Assembly: GCF_014700075.1 (NCBI RefSeq)
Contig: NZ_JACXBU010000001.1
Location: forward strand, 310,001 to 374,000
Source of the DNA: Pseudomonas sp. JM0905a
GTDB lineage: Bacteria; Pseudomonadota; Gammaproteobacteria; Pseudomonadales; Pseudomonadaceae
Length of the DNA: 64,000 bases
Reading direction: 5' to 3'
A model generated the notes under the pieces. The model ran no database searches, had not been told where the DNA came from, and was given only the letters and a program-made list of their open reading frames with translations. This document shows, in pieces, positions 29,818-40,963 of the stretch (position 1 is its first letter; every line of letters begins with the position of its first letter). The translations under genes were made by a program, and so were the position numbers.

Positions 29818-32800
29818 ATGATCAGGTCGAAAATCCTATTTGCGGTACGGGTAATGGTGGCCGGTCTGCTGACCGCTGGCATTAGCCATAGCGCCCTGGC
29901 GGCCTTCGTGCCGTCGCAGGTTCCTTTGAACCTGGGCGGCCAGGTCGAGCCGAACCTGATGTTCATCCTGGACGATTCCGGGTCGATGCGCTGGGGCTTT
30001 CTGCCGGACGATCTGAAGCCTTCCTACCTCGAGCGCACAGGCGATTGGTACGAGCGCAAGGAATGCACGGGGCGGGGTGCGTACGCCGGTAACAATCTGC
30101 ATTTCTGCCCCAAGAGCGGTCATCGTTACCTGGCCTCCAGCCACCTGAACAAGTCCTACTACAACCCGTCCGTGCAGTACCTGCCGCCAATCAAGAGCGA
30201 CGGGCAGCGCTACGCCAATGCGAGCTTCTCGGCCGCATACGTGGATGGTTATGCGGGAGGACAGACGGTCAACCTCGGCAGCAACTACATGGCGATCATG
30301 GACGACTATTTTTCGCCCAGCAGCTATGAGTGCCTCAACAAACGCTGCAGCAACGTGGAGTACTACAACGGTTTCGCCGTAGGGGCGGCAACTGGCGGGG
30401 TTGCTGCGTTCTATTTCGACTACGTTGGCGGGGGCTCCTGCTCCAGCAATCCGCGTCAGGACGCCTGCTATACCGAGCGCAGTGTGGGGGCGGCCGAGCA
30501 GCAGAACTTTGCCAACTGGTTCTCCTATTATCGCAGCCGCATGATGTCGGCCAAGGCCGGTGTAAGCCAGGCGTTTTCGGGGTTGTCCGGCGACGTCCGG
30601 GTAGGCTACGGCGCGATCAACGTGACAGGACAAAGCGTTGACGGCGGCTCCACTGACACCTTGGTGCGAGGCGTAAGGCGTTTCGAGGGTAGTGGTCGCT
30701 CCGAGTTCTACAATTGGCTGTTCGCCGCCTCGGCTTCTGGGGGCACGCCATTGCGCCGGGCCCTGGGGGATGCCGGTGAGTACTTCTCCCGCACTGACGC
30801 CTCAGGACCGTGGAGTTCGACTCCCGGTCAGGCGGGAGGCAAGGAGTATTCCTGCCGCCAGAGCTACACGATTCTGACCACCGACGGCTACTGGAACAAC
30901 GATGCCGCTTCCAAAAAAGCGGCGCGTGCGAATGTGGACAACAGCAACGGCCCGGTGATCAGTGGACCGGATGGGGAGTCCTACCGTTACGTGCCAAAGT
31001 CCCCATTCAGCGACAGTCAGAAAGACACCTTGGCTGACGTTGCCATGTATTACTGGAGCCGCGACCTGCATTCCGACCTGGCCAACCGGGTGCCGACCGA
31101 TCCGTCCGATCCCGCATTCTGGCAGCACATGGTGACCTTTGGCGTGGGCCTGGGGATGAGTGGGACCATCGACCCGAAAACAGCTTTCGCTGCAATTGGC
31201 ACCGGTGCTTCCGTGACCTGGCCCGACCCGGCCAGTAGCGAGCCGGCCAAGCTGGATGATCTGTTGCACGCGGCAGTGAACAGTCGGGGTGGTTTTTTCA
31301 GTGCCCAGGACCCGCAACAGTTCGCCACAGCGCTGGGCGATACCCTGGCCTCGATTGCCGACCGCACCGGGTCGAATACCTCGGCAGTACCCAACGCTCG
31401 TCGCCTGGACAGCAATACCTTGGTCTATGAGGCGTTCTATAGCAGTGCAGACTGGTCCGGCAAGTTGCTGGCCAAACGTCCGACACAGACCAGTGCTGGG
31501 GTGGTATTCAAGGAAGTGTGGGAGGCAGGGCGGAAGTTGGGCACAGGTACACGTAGCCTGTTCACCCATGACGGCGCCGCAGGCAGGGACCATGGCGTAG
31601 CCCTGAGCTGGGGTGACCTGTCGACTGACCTCAAGGCTCGCTTCGACAACAATGAGGCGCTGTTCAACTACCTGATGGGCAGCCGCGCCAACGAGGCGCC
31701 GGCCGGGCTGAAGTACCGAAATCGTTCGACCTTGCTCGGCGATATCGTCAACTCCACCCTGGTGCTCGCCAACAAGCAGGACTGGGGCTTCCATGGCCGC
31801 GTGCCAGTGCCGAGCGATGGGCAGAGCTATGCGCAGTTCGTTGCTGCCAAGGCAAGCAAGGCGCCGGTGCTGTTCGTCGGCGCCAACGACGGATTCCTGC
31901 ATGCTTTCAACGCCAACGACGGCAACGAGCTCTTCGGCTACATGCCCAGTGGCGTGCTGGATAACGTCAAACTCCTGGCTAACAGCGATTACAAGCACCG
32001 CTACTTTGTGGATGGCAAGCTGCATATCCGTGATGCCCGTCTGAACGACGAGTGGCGAACCGTGCTGCTCGGCAGCCTGGGAGCAGGTGGGAAGACTGTC
32101 TTCGCCCTCGACGTTACCGATGTCTCCACCAGTGGTTTTGGAGCCAGCAAGGTGCTCTGGGAGATCAAGGACGACGCTGACCTGGGCTATAACTTCGGCG
32201 AACCGCTGGTTGGGCGCATGAAGGATGGCAGCTGGGCGGCCATCTTCGGCAATGGCTACGGCAGCACCAATGATGACTCCGTACTGTTCATCGTCGATCT
32301 GGCTACTGGCGCGGTGAACAAGGTCCGCGCAGGAACCTCCACCGGCGGTCTTTCCAGCCCGTCGTTCGTGTACGCCACAGACGACGCCGGCAATATCTAT
32401 GTGCAGGACGTTTATGCCGGTGACCTCAACGGTAACCTTTGGAAATTCAACCTGAAGAGCAATGGTTCCGGCGTTGGTGATTTCGAGGTCAGCCTGAAGT
32501 CAGGCAACAAGCCGCAGCCGCTGTACGTGGCGGCCAATGCCCAAGGCACGCGCCAACCCATCACCGTCAAGCCGGAGATCGCCTACCATCCGGACGGCGA
32601 GGCCAAAGGTGCGGTGGTCTACTTTGGCACCGGGCGCCTGTATAGCTCGGGAGATGTCGTGGATCTGGGCACGCAGACCATCTATGGGATCTGGGACAAG
32701 AAGGCCAGCAGTGGTTCCTCCATCGCCTTTACGGGTCGCTCGGCGCTCGAATCACGATCAATCCTTCTTGAGGGTAAAGCGTTCTCACGTGATGTCAGGG

Positions 32801-33270
32801 TCGTGGATGCGCCGGCCAATGGCCTGGATTGGACCACCAAGCGGGGCTGGTACCTCGACTTGGCCTCACCGTCTCTGGGGGCCCAGGGCGAGCGGATGAT
32901 CTTCTCCCCGCGCATTCTGCTCAATCGCCTGGTCGTCGAGACTGCCATCCCGTCCTCCGATCCCTGCCAGGCCGGCGGCTCCGGCTGGACAATGGTGCTC
33001 GACATGGCTACCGGCGGGCGGCTCAACTACGTCTTGCTGGACCTGAACAAGGACGGCAAGTTCACCGAAGCCGATATGGTCGACGTCGATGGGCAGAAGC
33101 TCCCGCCGTCCGGTATCGGCTCCACGGGCAGCATACCCACCGGTTCGTTCGACTTGATCGACCCGCAGAAATATTGGCTTTGCCGCGGTACCGGGGTGGA
33201 CGATTGCATTCCTGCAGCCAATACCTTGAACGTGCTGGAAGGCCGCCAGTCCTGGAACCAGATTCGATGA
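29818..33270 (+). CDS. pilY1: PilY1-type pilus tip adhesin, module 2
   Basis: The 1150-residue secreted protein has a signal peptide ending near SALA, a von Willebrand A domain with an intact MIDAS start D52-D-S-G-S56, and the C-terminal PilY1/PilC beta-propeller (about 640-1130; [34 protein letters not shown]). A textbook 12-residue EF-hand loop, [12 protein letters not shown], lies at 1075-1086. In P. aeruginosa, calcium binding by PilY1 regulates pilus extension and retraction. The ATG follows GAAGGGAGACGCAA. Its stop overlaps pilE. Confidence 0.92.
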   Translation: MIRSKILFAVRVMVAGLLTAGISHSALAAFVPSQVPLNLGGQVEPNLMFILDDSGSMRWGFLPDDLKPSYLERTGDWYERKECTGRGAYAGNNLHFCPKSGHRYLASSHLNKSYYNPSVQYLPPIKSDGQRYANASFSAAYVDGYAGGQTVNLGSNYMAIMDDYFSPSSYECLNKRCSNVEYYNGFAVGAATGGVAAFYFDYVGGGSCSSNPRQDACYTERSVGAAEQQNFANWFSYYRSRMMSAKAGVSQAFSGLSGDVRVGYGAINVTGQSVDGGSTDTLVRGVRRFEGSGRSEFYNWLFAASASGGTPLRRALGDAGEYFSRTDASGPWSSTPGQAGGKEYSCRQSYTILTTDGYWNNDAASKKAARANVDNSNGPVISGPDGESYRYVPKSPFSDSQKDTLADVAMYYWSRDLHSDLANRVPTDPSDPAFWQHMVTFGVGLGMSGTIDPKTAFAAIGTGASVTWPDPASSEPAKLDDLLHAAVNSRGGFFSAQDPQQFATALGDTLASIADRTGSNTSAVPNARRLDSNTLVYEAFYSSADWSGKLLAKRPTQTSAGVVFKEVWEAGRKLGTGTRSLFTHDGAAGRDHGVALSWGDLSTDLKARFDNNEALFNYLMGSRANEAPAGLKYRNRSTLLGDIVNSTLVLANKQDWGFHGRVPVPSDGQSYAQFVAAKASKAPVLFVGANDGFLHAFNANDGNELFGYMPSGVLDNVKLLANSDYKHRYFVDGKLHIRDARLNDEWRTVLLGSLGAGGKTVFALDVTDVSTSGFGASKVLWEIKDDADLGYNFGEPLVGRMKDGSWAAIFGNGYGSTNDDSVLFIVDLATGAVNKVRAGTSTGGLSSPSFVYATDDAGNIYVQDVYAGDLNGNLWKFNLKSNGSGVGDFEVSLKSGNKPQPLYVAANAQGTRQPITVKPEIAYHPDGEAKGAVVYFGTGRLYSSGDVVDLGTQTIYGIWDKKASSGSSIAFTGRSALESRSILLEGKAFSRDVRVVDAPANGLDWTTKRGWYLDLASPSLGAQGERMIFSPRILLNRLVVETAIPSSDPCQAGGSGWTMVLDMATGGRLNYVLLDLNKDGKFTEADMVDVDGQKLPPSGIGSTGSIPTGSFDLIDPQKYWLCRGTGVDDCIPAANTLNVLEGRQSWNQIR

Positions 33271-33683
33271 AGAACAGCAAGGCGTTCACGCTGATTGAAC
33301 TGATGATCGTGGTGGCTGTGATCGGCATACTCGCTGCAATTGCCTATCCCAGCTACACGGAGCACGTGCGACGCGGGAAGCGGGCCGAAGCCAAGGCCGC
33401 CCTGATGGAGGGCGCGCAGGCATTGGAGCGCTATTACTCCACCCACAGCTCCTACCTGGATGCCAACGGGAATTTCGCTGCCGTTTTTGCCACACAGACG
33501 CCAGCTTCGGGGGCGGCCAACTTCACCCTTGCCGCTCAAGGGACGGCGACCGCAACCACCTTCCAGCTGCGGGCCACCCGAACCGGCAGCATGGCGGGTG
33601 ACCCGTGCGGCGACTTCCAGATCAGCCACACCGGTGCGCGCACGCTGGCCAATGCGACGCGCACCGTGGCCGAGTGCTGGTAG
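33267..33683 (+). CDS. pilE: Type IV minor pilin PilE, module 2
   Basis: The 138-residue prepilin has the leader MKNSKA and [24 protein letters not shown]. Position -1 is Ala rather than the usual Gly, which prepilin peptidases tolerate less well. The soluble part has the PilE pattern [27 protein letters not shown] and two cysteines near the end (DPCGDF, AECW). It overlaps the pilY1 stop (ATGA) and closes module 2. Confidence 0.86.
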   Translation: MKNSKAFTLIELMIVVAVIGILAAIAYPSYTEHVRRGKRAEAKAALMEGAQALERYYSTHSSYLDANGNFAAVFATQTPASGAANFTLAAQGTATATTFQLRATRTGSMAGDPCGDFQISHTGARTLANATRTVAECW

Positions 33684-33789
33684 GCACTAGCGGGCAGGTT
33701 CGTTGCGGGTTCGCCATCCGGCGCCTGCTGCACTCCGGAGGCATTTGTAGGAGCCTGCTCGTTGGTGAGCTGGCTCTTGAGGGCCGGTG

Positions 33790-35127
<1,338 letters not shown>

Positions 35128-35129
35128 GG

Positions 35130-36731
35130 TCAGCTCAGTTTGCGCGGATGGGCGAAGGTAATGCGGAAGCAACTGCCGCCGTGCTCGCGCGGTTTGTAGT
35201 CAAGGCGGGCCTGGTTGCTCTCGCAGAGTTCACGGGAGATGTACAGGCCAAGGCCGGTGCCCTTGCTTTCGGTGGTGAAGAAGGGTTCGAAGATATTGTG
35301 TACCTGCTCAGGCGGGATGCCTTCCCCGTCGTCCTCCACTTCCAGTACCGGCAGGTCGCTTTCGGGGTCGCGGAACAGCTTGAGCCAGACCTGGCCCTGG
35401 GTGTTTTTCTTGCTGCTGTAGCGCAGGCCGTTCTGCACCAGGTTGGTCAGCACCTGGGTGAGCTGGTGCGGGTCCATGCGAGTCTGCAGGGTGCTGCCGA
35501 GCGTGCTCAGGTGCACAGTCTGGTTGGGGCTGGAGGACGTGCGGAATTCGCTGGTGAAGCGAGTCAGCCAGTACTTGAGATCCAGTAGCTGCGGTTCCGA
35601 CTGGCGACGGCGGGAAAGCTGGAGCACGTTCTCGATCACGAGGTTCATGCGCCGCGAGTGGTCCTGAATGATCTGCGCCAGGCGCCGATCGGGGCTCTGG
35701 AGTTCGTCCGATTCCTGCAGCAGCTGGGCCGCATGGCTGATCGCGCCCAGGGGGTTGCGGATTTCATGGGCGATGCCGGCGGTCAGGCGGCCGAGGGAGG
35801 CGAGCTTGAGCTGCTGGGCCTGTTGGGCGATCTGCGAGATGTCTTCGAGGAAGATCAGGGTGTTCTGCTGACCGCCCCGCTGGAGGTGGACGAAGCTCGG
35901 TTGCAGCGTCGGGCCATCGGCGAACGCCTGGAGGCTCTGCGGCCGGAGGGTTGGGTTGGCGAGCCAGAGCTGCAGGCTTTCCAGCAACTCCGGACACTGG
36001 CTGCTCAGGGTACGACCCGACAGGTTGTCCTTGCCCAGCAGGGTTTGGGCGCCGTTGTTGGCGAGCAGGACCAGGTTCTGAGGGTCAAGCACCAGGATGC
36101 CGGTGCGCATGCGCTCGAGGATCTGGGCGTTCAGCGCCTCCAGACTCGCCACATCCTCTGCGCGCTGCTCCGCAAGCGTCTCGCTGAGTTGCAGGCGTCG
36201 ACTCAGTCCCTGGATGAATAGTGCTGCGGCGAAACACAGGGTGCCGAAACCACCGGCCTGGACGAATTGGCTGGCGGCCTCGGGTTGGCTGATGCTGAGG
36301 TAGAAGGTCAGGTAAATCAGCCCGATCGCCGCCACGGCAGCCACCAGGAGTCCGATACGCCCTCGCAGGAGGATATTGGAGATGGCCACCGAGACCACGA
36401 TGAGGTTCGCGATGCCACTTGGTGTACCGCCTGCCGCGAAGAACAGGCAGGAGAGCAGCAACACATCCACCACGGCCAGGCTGAAGACCTGCACCATGCT
36501 CCTCGGACGGGGCACCAGTGCGGCGATCAGGGCGTTCAGGATCAGGTAGAACCAGCTGGCGTTGCGAAACAGGTCGGGCCGCGCGAGATCCAGCAGACGG
36601 TCGTCCAATTCGCTGGAGATCAGCAGGACCAGCACCAGGCCGATCAGCAGCCGGTAGAGGCTGTAGAGACGGAAGATGCGTCGCCCCTGGGCGCTGAGCC
36701 CGGTCGGGAGGGGGCGGATATCAGCGTTCAC
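35130..36731 (-). CDS. pilS: Sensor histidine kinase PilS
   Basis: The 533-residue sensor has about six N-terminal transmembrane helices (residues 20-180), a PAS-like domain (ILERMRTGILVLDPQNLVLLANNGAQ), a HisKA motif AGIAHEIRNPLGAISHAAQLL, and a HATPase domain with N, G1 and G2 boxes (VLTNLVQNGLRY; EVEDDGEGIPPE; TGLGLYISRE). In P. aeruginosa PilS sits at the pole and senses pilin levels in the inner membrane. It is co-directional with pilR, and its start overlaps a small upstream gene. Confidence 0.95.
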   Translation of the reverse strand: MNADIRPLPTGLSAQGRRIFRLYSLYRLLIGLVLVLLISSELDDRLLDLARPDLFRNASWFYLILNALIAALVPRPRSMVQVFSLAVVDVLLLSCLFFAAGGTPSGIANLIVVSVAISNILLRGRIGLLVAAVAAIGLIYLTFYLSISQPEAASQFVQAGGFGTLCFAAALFIQGLSRRLQLSETLAEQRAEDVASLEALNAQILERMRTGILVLDPQNLVLLANNGAQTLLGKDNLSGRTLSSQCPELLESLQLWLANPTLRPQSLQAFADGPTLQPSFVHLQRGGQQNTLIFLEDISQIAQQAQQLKLASLGRLTAGIAHEIRNPLGAISHAAQLLQESDELQSPDRRLAQIIQDHSRRMNLVIENVLQLSRRRQSEPQLLDLKYWLTRFTSEFRTSSSPNQTVHLSTLGSTLQTRMDPHQLTQVLTNLVQNGLRYSSKKNTQGQVWLKLFRDPESDLPVLEVEDDGEGIPPEQVHNIFEPFFTTESKGTGLGLYISRELCESNQARLDYKPREHGGSCFRITFAHPRKLS

Positions 36732-36957
36732 CGGAACCCTGGTCCTGTTCCAGATGGGCCCGGCTGCAGTACCAGCGATCGTCCTGGGACAGGGCGTGGT
36801 TGCGAGGAACGTGAACGCCGCATTGTGCGCAACGCACCATCGGTTGTGTTTCGTCCTGCTGGCGTGGCTTGGGGCGGGGCGTCGAGGGAGTCTTGAAGCG
36901 GCGCCACAGCCAGATGGCGGCGAAGATCACGACAATCCAGAACAGCAGGCGAAACAT
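36721..36957 (-). CDS. PP0621-like small membrane protein with a zinc-binding motif
   Basis: The 78-residue protein has an N-terminal membrane helix (MFRLLFWIVVIFAAIWLW), a Pro/Lys linker, and a C-terminal CAQC ... CxxxH motif that could bind zinc. The ATG was chosen because it places the helix at the N-terminus; the longer open frame upstream runs over nadE. It overlaps the pilS start by 11 bases. It corresponds to the small PP0621 family recalled from pseudomonads. Function unknown; co-transcription with pilS is possible. Confidence 0.72.
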   Translation of the reverse strand: MFRLLFWIVVIFAAIWLWRRFKTPSTPRPKPRQQDETQPMVRCAQCGVHVPRNHALSQDDRWYCSRAHLEQDQGSGER

Positions 36958-37129
36958 GCCGAAGGTGCTCACTTCTTGATGGAAAGCTGGCAGTTTAGCC
37001 AAGCCGGTTGCCTGCGCACAGAGACCCGCCGCACGCTGGTGCAACTTGCGTGGTTTTCGCTGCGGACGCGCCGGAGTATGGTGGCCTAGAGGCGCATTCG
37101 ATGCCTCGCACAACGCTCGGGAGGCGGCC

Positions 37130-38761
37130 ATGCGCCAAAACCTGCGAATCGTGATGGCCCAGCTCAATTTCCGTGTCGGCGACGTCCAGGGTAATGTCGA
37201 GCGGATAATCGAGGCGGCGAACTCCGCTCGCGAGGCCTGGGAGGCGGATGTCATCGTCTTCCCCGAGCTGTCCCTGTGCGGCTATCCGCCGGAGGACCTG
37301 CTGCTGCGCTCCAGCATGCAGCGGCGAATCGAGATGGGGCTACAGCGGCTGCGTGACGAAGTCCGTGGCATCTACCTCGTGGTCGGTTATCCCTGGTTGG
37401 AAGATGAGCTGCGCTACAACGCTTGCGCGGTAATCGCCGATGGCCAGTTACTGGCCAGCTACTACAAGCAGTGCCTGCCCAATTACCGGGTATTCGACGA
37501 GAAACGCTACTTCGAGTCCGGACAGCAGCCGTGCGTCGTCGACATCAAGGGTGTGGCGGTGGCGCTGTCGATCTGTGAAGACATCTGGTTTCCCGAACCC
37601 ATGGCCCAGGCCCGCGCCGCCGGGGCGAAGCTGATGCTCAGCCTGAATGCCTCGCCCTTCCATCTGGACAAGCAGCTGGAGCGCGAGGAGGTGCTGGCCG
37701 AGCGGGTGGCCGAGGGCGAGATGCCGGTGATCTACGTGAACCAGGTCGGTGGCCAGGACGAGCTGGTGTTCGATGGCGGCAGTTGCGTCATGGATACCGG
37801 CGGGATGATTTGCCAGCGCGCGCCGGCATTTGTCGAAGGCCTCTACCCGGTAGATCTGCAATTGCAGGACGGGGTCTGGCGGCCACGCCGGACCCATTGC
37901 GCCGAGCTACCGGAGCTGGAAGCGAGTGTCTATCAGGCGCTGGTGATGGGTGTGCGCGACTACGTCCGGAAGAACGGTTTCAAGGGTGTGGTGATGGGAT
38001 TGTCCGGCGGTATCGATTCGGCCCTGACCCTCGCGGTGGCGGTCGATGCGCTGGGGGCGGAGCGGGTGGACGCCGTGATGATGCCTTATCACTACACGGC
38101 GCAGATCAGTCTGGAGGATGCCGAGGCCGAGGCACAGTTGCTTGGCGTCGGTTATCGGGTATTGCCCATTGCGCCTGTGGTCGAAGCTTTCCAACAGGCC
38201 TTGGCGCCGGTGTTCGACGGCCATTCCCGCGATGCCAGTGAGGAGAATTTGCAGGCGCGCTGCCGCGGCACGCTGCTGATGGCCATTTCCAACAAGAAGG
38301 GCAGCCTGGTGCTGACCACCGGTAACAAGAGCGAGCTGGCGGTTGGCTACGCGACCCTGTATGGCGACATGGCCGGTGGATTCGACGTGCTCAAGGATGT
38401 ACCGAAGTCGCTGGTCTTCCGTCTGGCCGAGTACCGCAACAGTCTGGGGCCGGTGATTCCGCCACGGGTGATCGAGCGGCCACCCTCGGCGGAGCTGGCC
38501 CCGGGGCAAAAAGATGAAGATTCGCTGCCGCCCTATCCGGTGCTGGACGAGATTCTCAAGCTCTACATCGAACATGACCTGTCGGCCAACGCCATCATTG
38601 CCGAGGGGTTCGATGAGGACACCGTGAACCGGGTGCTGGGCATGGTCGATCGCAACGAATACAAGCGGCGCCAGGCGGCGGTGGGCATCCGGGTGACGCA
38701 GCGGGGCTTCGGGCGGGACCGGCGCTATCCCATCACTTCGGGATGGCGGTTGGGAGATTGA
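37130..38761 (+). CDS. nadE: Glutamine-dependent NAD+ synthetase
   Basis: The 543-residue enzyme amidates deamido-NAD using glutamine. The N-terminal nitrilase/glutaminase domain has the triad Glu46 (FPELSLCGYPPED), Lys113 (YYKQCLPNY) and Cys149 (SICEDIWF). The C-terminal synthetase domain carries the P-loop SGGIDS at 292-297 and TTGNKSELAVGYATLYGDMAGG. The start follows GGGAGGCGGCC. P. aeruginosa lacks it between pilS and bamD (recalled). The NAD enzyme nadC lies about 22 kb away. Confidence 0.93.
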   Translation: MRQNLRIVMAQLNFRVGDVQGNVERIIEAANSAREAWEADVIVFPELSLCGYPPEDLLLRSSMQRRIEMGLQRLRDEVRGIYLVVGYPWLEDELRYNACAVIADGQLLASYYKQCLPNYRVFDEKRYFESGQQPCVVDIKGVAVALSICEDIWFPEPMAQARAAGAKLMLSLNASPFHLDKQLEREEVLAERVAEGEMPVIYVNQVGGQDELVFDGGSCVMDTGGMICQRAPAFVEGLYPVDLQLQDGVWRPRRTHCAELPELEASVYQALVMGVRDYVRKNGFKGVVMGLSGGIDSALTLAVAVDALGAERVDAVMMPYHYTAQISLEDAEAEAQLLGVGYRVLPIAPVVEAFQQALAPVFDGHSRDASEENLQARCRGTLLMAISNKKGSLVLTTGNKSELAVGYATLYGDMAGGFDVLKDVPKSLVFRLAEYRNSLGPVIPPRVIERPPSAELAPGQKDEDSLPPYPVLDEILKLYIEHDLSANAIIAEGFDEDTVNRVLGMVDRNEYKRRQAAVGIRVTQRGFGRDRRYPITSGWRLGD

Positions 38762-38779
38762 GGCGAGGCTGAAACGAAG

Positions 38780-38806
38780 AAGGGAGGCCATTGGCCTCCC
38801 TTCCTT
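38780..38806. terminator. Bidirectional terminator between nadE and bamD
   Basis: Perfect ten-base stem AAGGGAGGCC/GGCCTCCCTT with a three-base loop, followed by CCTTTT. It lies between two convergent genes. Confidence 0.8.
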
Positions 38807-38821
38807 TTGTCGCGGCATTGC

Positions 38822-39841
38822 TCAGTCGAACAGGCCGAAGGTCATATAGCTGAACCAGGAACGGTCATTCTGGTTGGCTTCGGATTCGTGCTGTTCTTCT
38901 TGCACTTCGTCCTGATTCTCCGGCAGCAGCTCTTCCGGGATCTGTTCCTTGGCGTCTTCGTACTGCTTGATCACGTCCTGGGCGGCGCGGGTTTCGCCCG
39001 GGGGCAGCGGCGCTTCGTTCTCGATCAGGCCCAGGGTTGCCTTGGCCAGCCAGGAACGGTTGTCAGCTTCTTCCTCGCGCGGAACGAACTGGCCGTCGAC
39101 CAGATTCGGGTGGTCCGGGTAGTTCAGCTTCAAGGTTTCTAGGCTGGAAGCGGCCAGTTCATTCAGGCCCAGGCGCTGGTAAGCCTCGACCATCACGGCC
39201 AGGCCATCGCCGACGGCGGGGGTTTCCTGGAAGTTTTCCACTACGTAGCGACCACGGTTGGCGGCGGCGACATAGGCCTCGCGGGTCAGATAGTAGTGGG
39301 CAACGTGGATTTCGTAGGCGGCCAGCAGGTTGCGCAGGTAGATCATGCGCTGCTTGGCATCCGGGGCGTAGCGGCTGTTCGGGTAGCGGCTGGTGAGCTG
39401 GGCGAACTCGTTGTAGGAGTCGCGTGCGGCGCCCGGGTCACGCTTGGTCATGTCCAGCGGCAGGAAGCGCGCCAGCAGGCCACGGTCCTGTTCGAAGGAG
39501 GCCAGGCCTTTCAGGTAGTAGGCGTAGTCAACGTTCGGGTGCTGCGGGTGCAGGCGGATGAAGCGCTCGGCGGCGGACTTGGCGGCCTCCGGTTCGACGT
39601 TCTTGTAATAGGCGTAGATCAGCTCGAGCTGGGCCTGTTCGGCGTAGCGGCCGAAGGGATAGCGGGATTCCAGGGCCTTGAGCTTGGCGATGGCGGGGGT
39701 GTAGCTGCTGTTGTCCAGATCGGCCTGGGCCTGCTGATACAGCTCGGCTTCGCTCAGGTTCTCGTCCACCACTTCCTTATTGGAGGAACAGGCGGCGGCG
39801 AGGGCGAGAGTGGCGATCAGCAGCAGGTGTTTCACTTGCAT
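38822..39841 (-). CDS. bamD: Outer membrane protein assembly factor BamD (ComL)
   Basis: The 339-residue lipoprotein has a signal peptide with the lipobox LAAAC, giving Cys18 as the mature N-terminus, and TPR-like repeats ([32 protein letters not shown] and later). BamD is an essential part of the BAM complex that inserts beta-barrels in the outer membrane. Compared with E. coli it has an acidic C-terminal extension ([25 protein letters not shown]). Divergent from rluD. Confidence 0.95.
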   Translation of the reverse strand: MQVKHLLLIATLALAAACSSNKEVVDENLSEAELYQQAQADLDNSSYTPAIAKLKALESRYPFGRYAEQAQLELIYAYYKNVEPEAAKSAAERFIRLHPQHPNVDYAYYLKGLASFEQDRGLLARFLPLDMTKRDPGAARDSYNEFAQLTSRYPNSRYAPDAKQRMIYLRNLLAAYEIHVAHYYLTREAYVAAANRGRYVVENFQETPAVGDGLAVMVEAYQRLGLNELAASSLETLKLNYPDHPNLVDGQFVPREEEADNRSWLAKATLGLIENEAPLPPGETRAAQDVIKQYEDAKEQIPEELLPENQDEVQEEQHESEANQNDRSWFSYMTFGLFD

Positions 39842-39988
39842 GGCGGCTTGCGTCCCTGTGACGGCTGGCTGTCTTGGCTGGAGCCGTCCTGTTATGATGG
39901 GCGCCCCGGAACCCCCGGGACAAAGACGCGGTATTTAACCACAAGCGCGCAACCGAAACCAAAGGCTGCGCCCCCTCCGTTCCCGAGC

Positions 39989-40963
39989 ATGTCTTCTAAT
40001 ACCAAGCAGGTCATTCAACTCAGCGCCGAGGTCCCGTCCGAATTGGGCGGGCAACGTCTCGACCAGGTCGCTGCACAACTTTTTTCCGAGCACTCCCGTT
40101 CCCGTCTCGCTGGCTGGATCAAGGACGGGCTCCTGACCGTTGACGGCAGCGTGCTGCGTCCGCGCGACATTGTGTATGGCGGCGCCCTACTGGAGCTGAA
40201 TGCCGAGCAGGAGTCTCAGGGCGAGTGGGTGGCCCAGGACATCGAGCTCGATATCGTCTACGAGGACGAGCACCTTCTGGTGCTGGACAAGCCCGCCGGC
40301 CTAGTGGTTCATCCGGCCGCAGGGCATGCCGACGGCACCTTGCTGAATGCCCTGCTGCACCATGTGCCGGGGCTGGAGAACGTGCCGCGAGCGGGCATCG
40401 TCCATCGCCTGGACAAGGACACCACCGGCCTGATGGTGGTGGCCAAGACCCTCGAAGCCCACACCAGCCTGGTAGCACAGCTTCAGGCGCGCAGCGTGAG
40501 CCGCATCTATGAGGCAGTGGTGGTCGGCGTGATCACCTCCGGTGGCAAGGTGGATGCTCCCATCGGTCGTCACGGCCAGCAGCGCCAGCGTATGGCCGTC
40601 GTTGCCGGTGGCAAGCCCGCCGTCAGCCACTATCGGGTGCTGGAGCGCTTCCGCTCGCATACCCACACCCGCGTCAAGCTGGAAACCGGCCGTACCCACC
40701 AGATTCGCGTGCACATGGCCTATGTGAACTTCCCGCTGGTGGGCGACCCCGTTTACGGCGGTCGTTTCCGCATTCCGCCGGCAGCGAGCCAGACCTTGAT
40801 CCAGACCCTCAAGGAATTCCCGCGCCAGGCCCTGCATGCGCGCTTCCTCGAACTGGACCACCCGGTAAGCGGCGAGCGTATGAAGTGGGAGTCCCCGTTG
40901 CCTGACGATTTCGTCTGGCTGCTCAGCCTGCTGCGCCAGGATCGCGAGTCCTTCGAGCAATGA
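39989..40963 (+). CDS. rluD: 23S rRNA pseudouridine synthase RluD
   Basis: The 324-residue enzyme has an N-terminal S4 domain (RLDQVAAQLFSEHSRSRLAGWIKDG) and a pseudouridine synthase domain with the catalytic Asp in HRLDKDTTGLMV. It modifies helix 69 of 23S rRNA. The ATG giving MSSNTKQVIQLSAEVP was chosen; the longer open frame upstream runs through bamD antisense. It overlaps pgeF (ATGA). Confidence 0.95.
   Translation: MSSNTKQVIQLSAEVPSELGGQRLDQVAAQLFSEHSRSRLAGWIKDGLLTVDGSVLRPRDIVYGGALLELNAEQESQGEWVAQDIELDIVYEDEHLLVLDKPAGLVVHPAAGHADGTLLNALLHHVPGLENVPRAGIVHRLDKDTTGLMVVAKTLEAHTSLVAQLQARSVSRIYEAVVVGVITSGGKVDAPIGRHGQQRQRMAVVAGGKPAVSHYRVLERFRSHTHTRVKLETGRTHQIRVHMAYVNFPLVGDPVYGGRFRIPPAASQTLIQTLKEFPRQALHARFLELDHPVSGERMKWESPLPDDFVWLLSLLRQDRESFEQ

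Noticed and set aside
30802-32025. Minus-strand 407-codon frame opposite pilY1 of module 2
   Set aside because: Antisense shadow of a protein with signal peptide, MIDAS and propeller repeats.
39874-39898. Sigma-70 promoter for rluD (TTGGCT ... TATGAT)
   Set aside because: The spacer is only 13 bases, too short for a normal promoter; the TATGAT may still be a -10 but no -35 fits.
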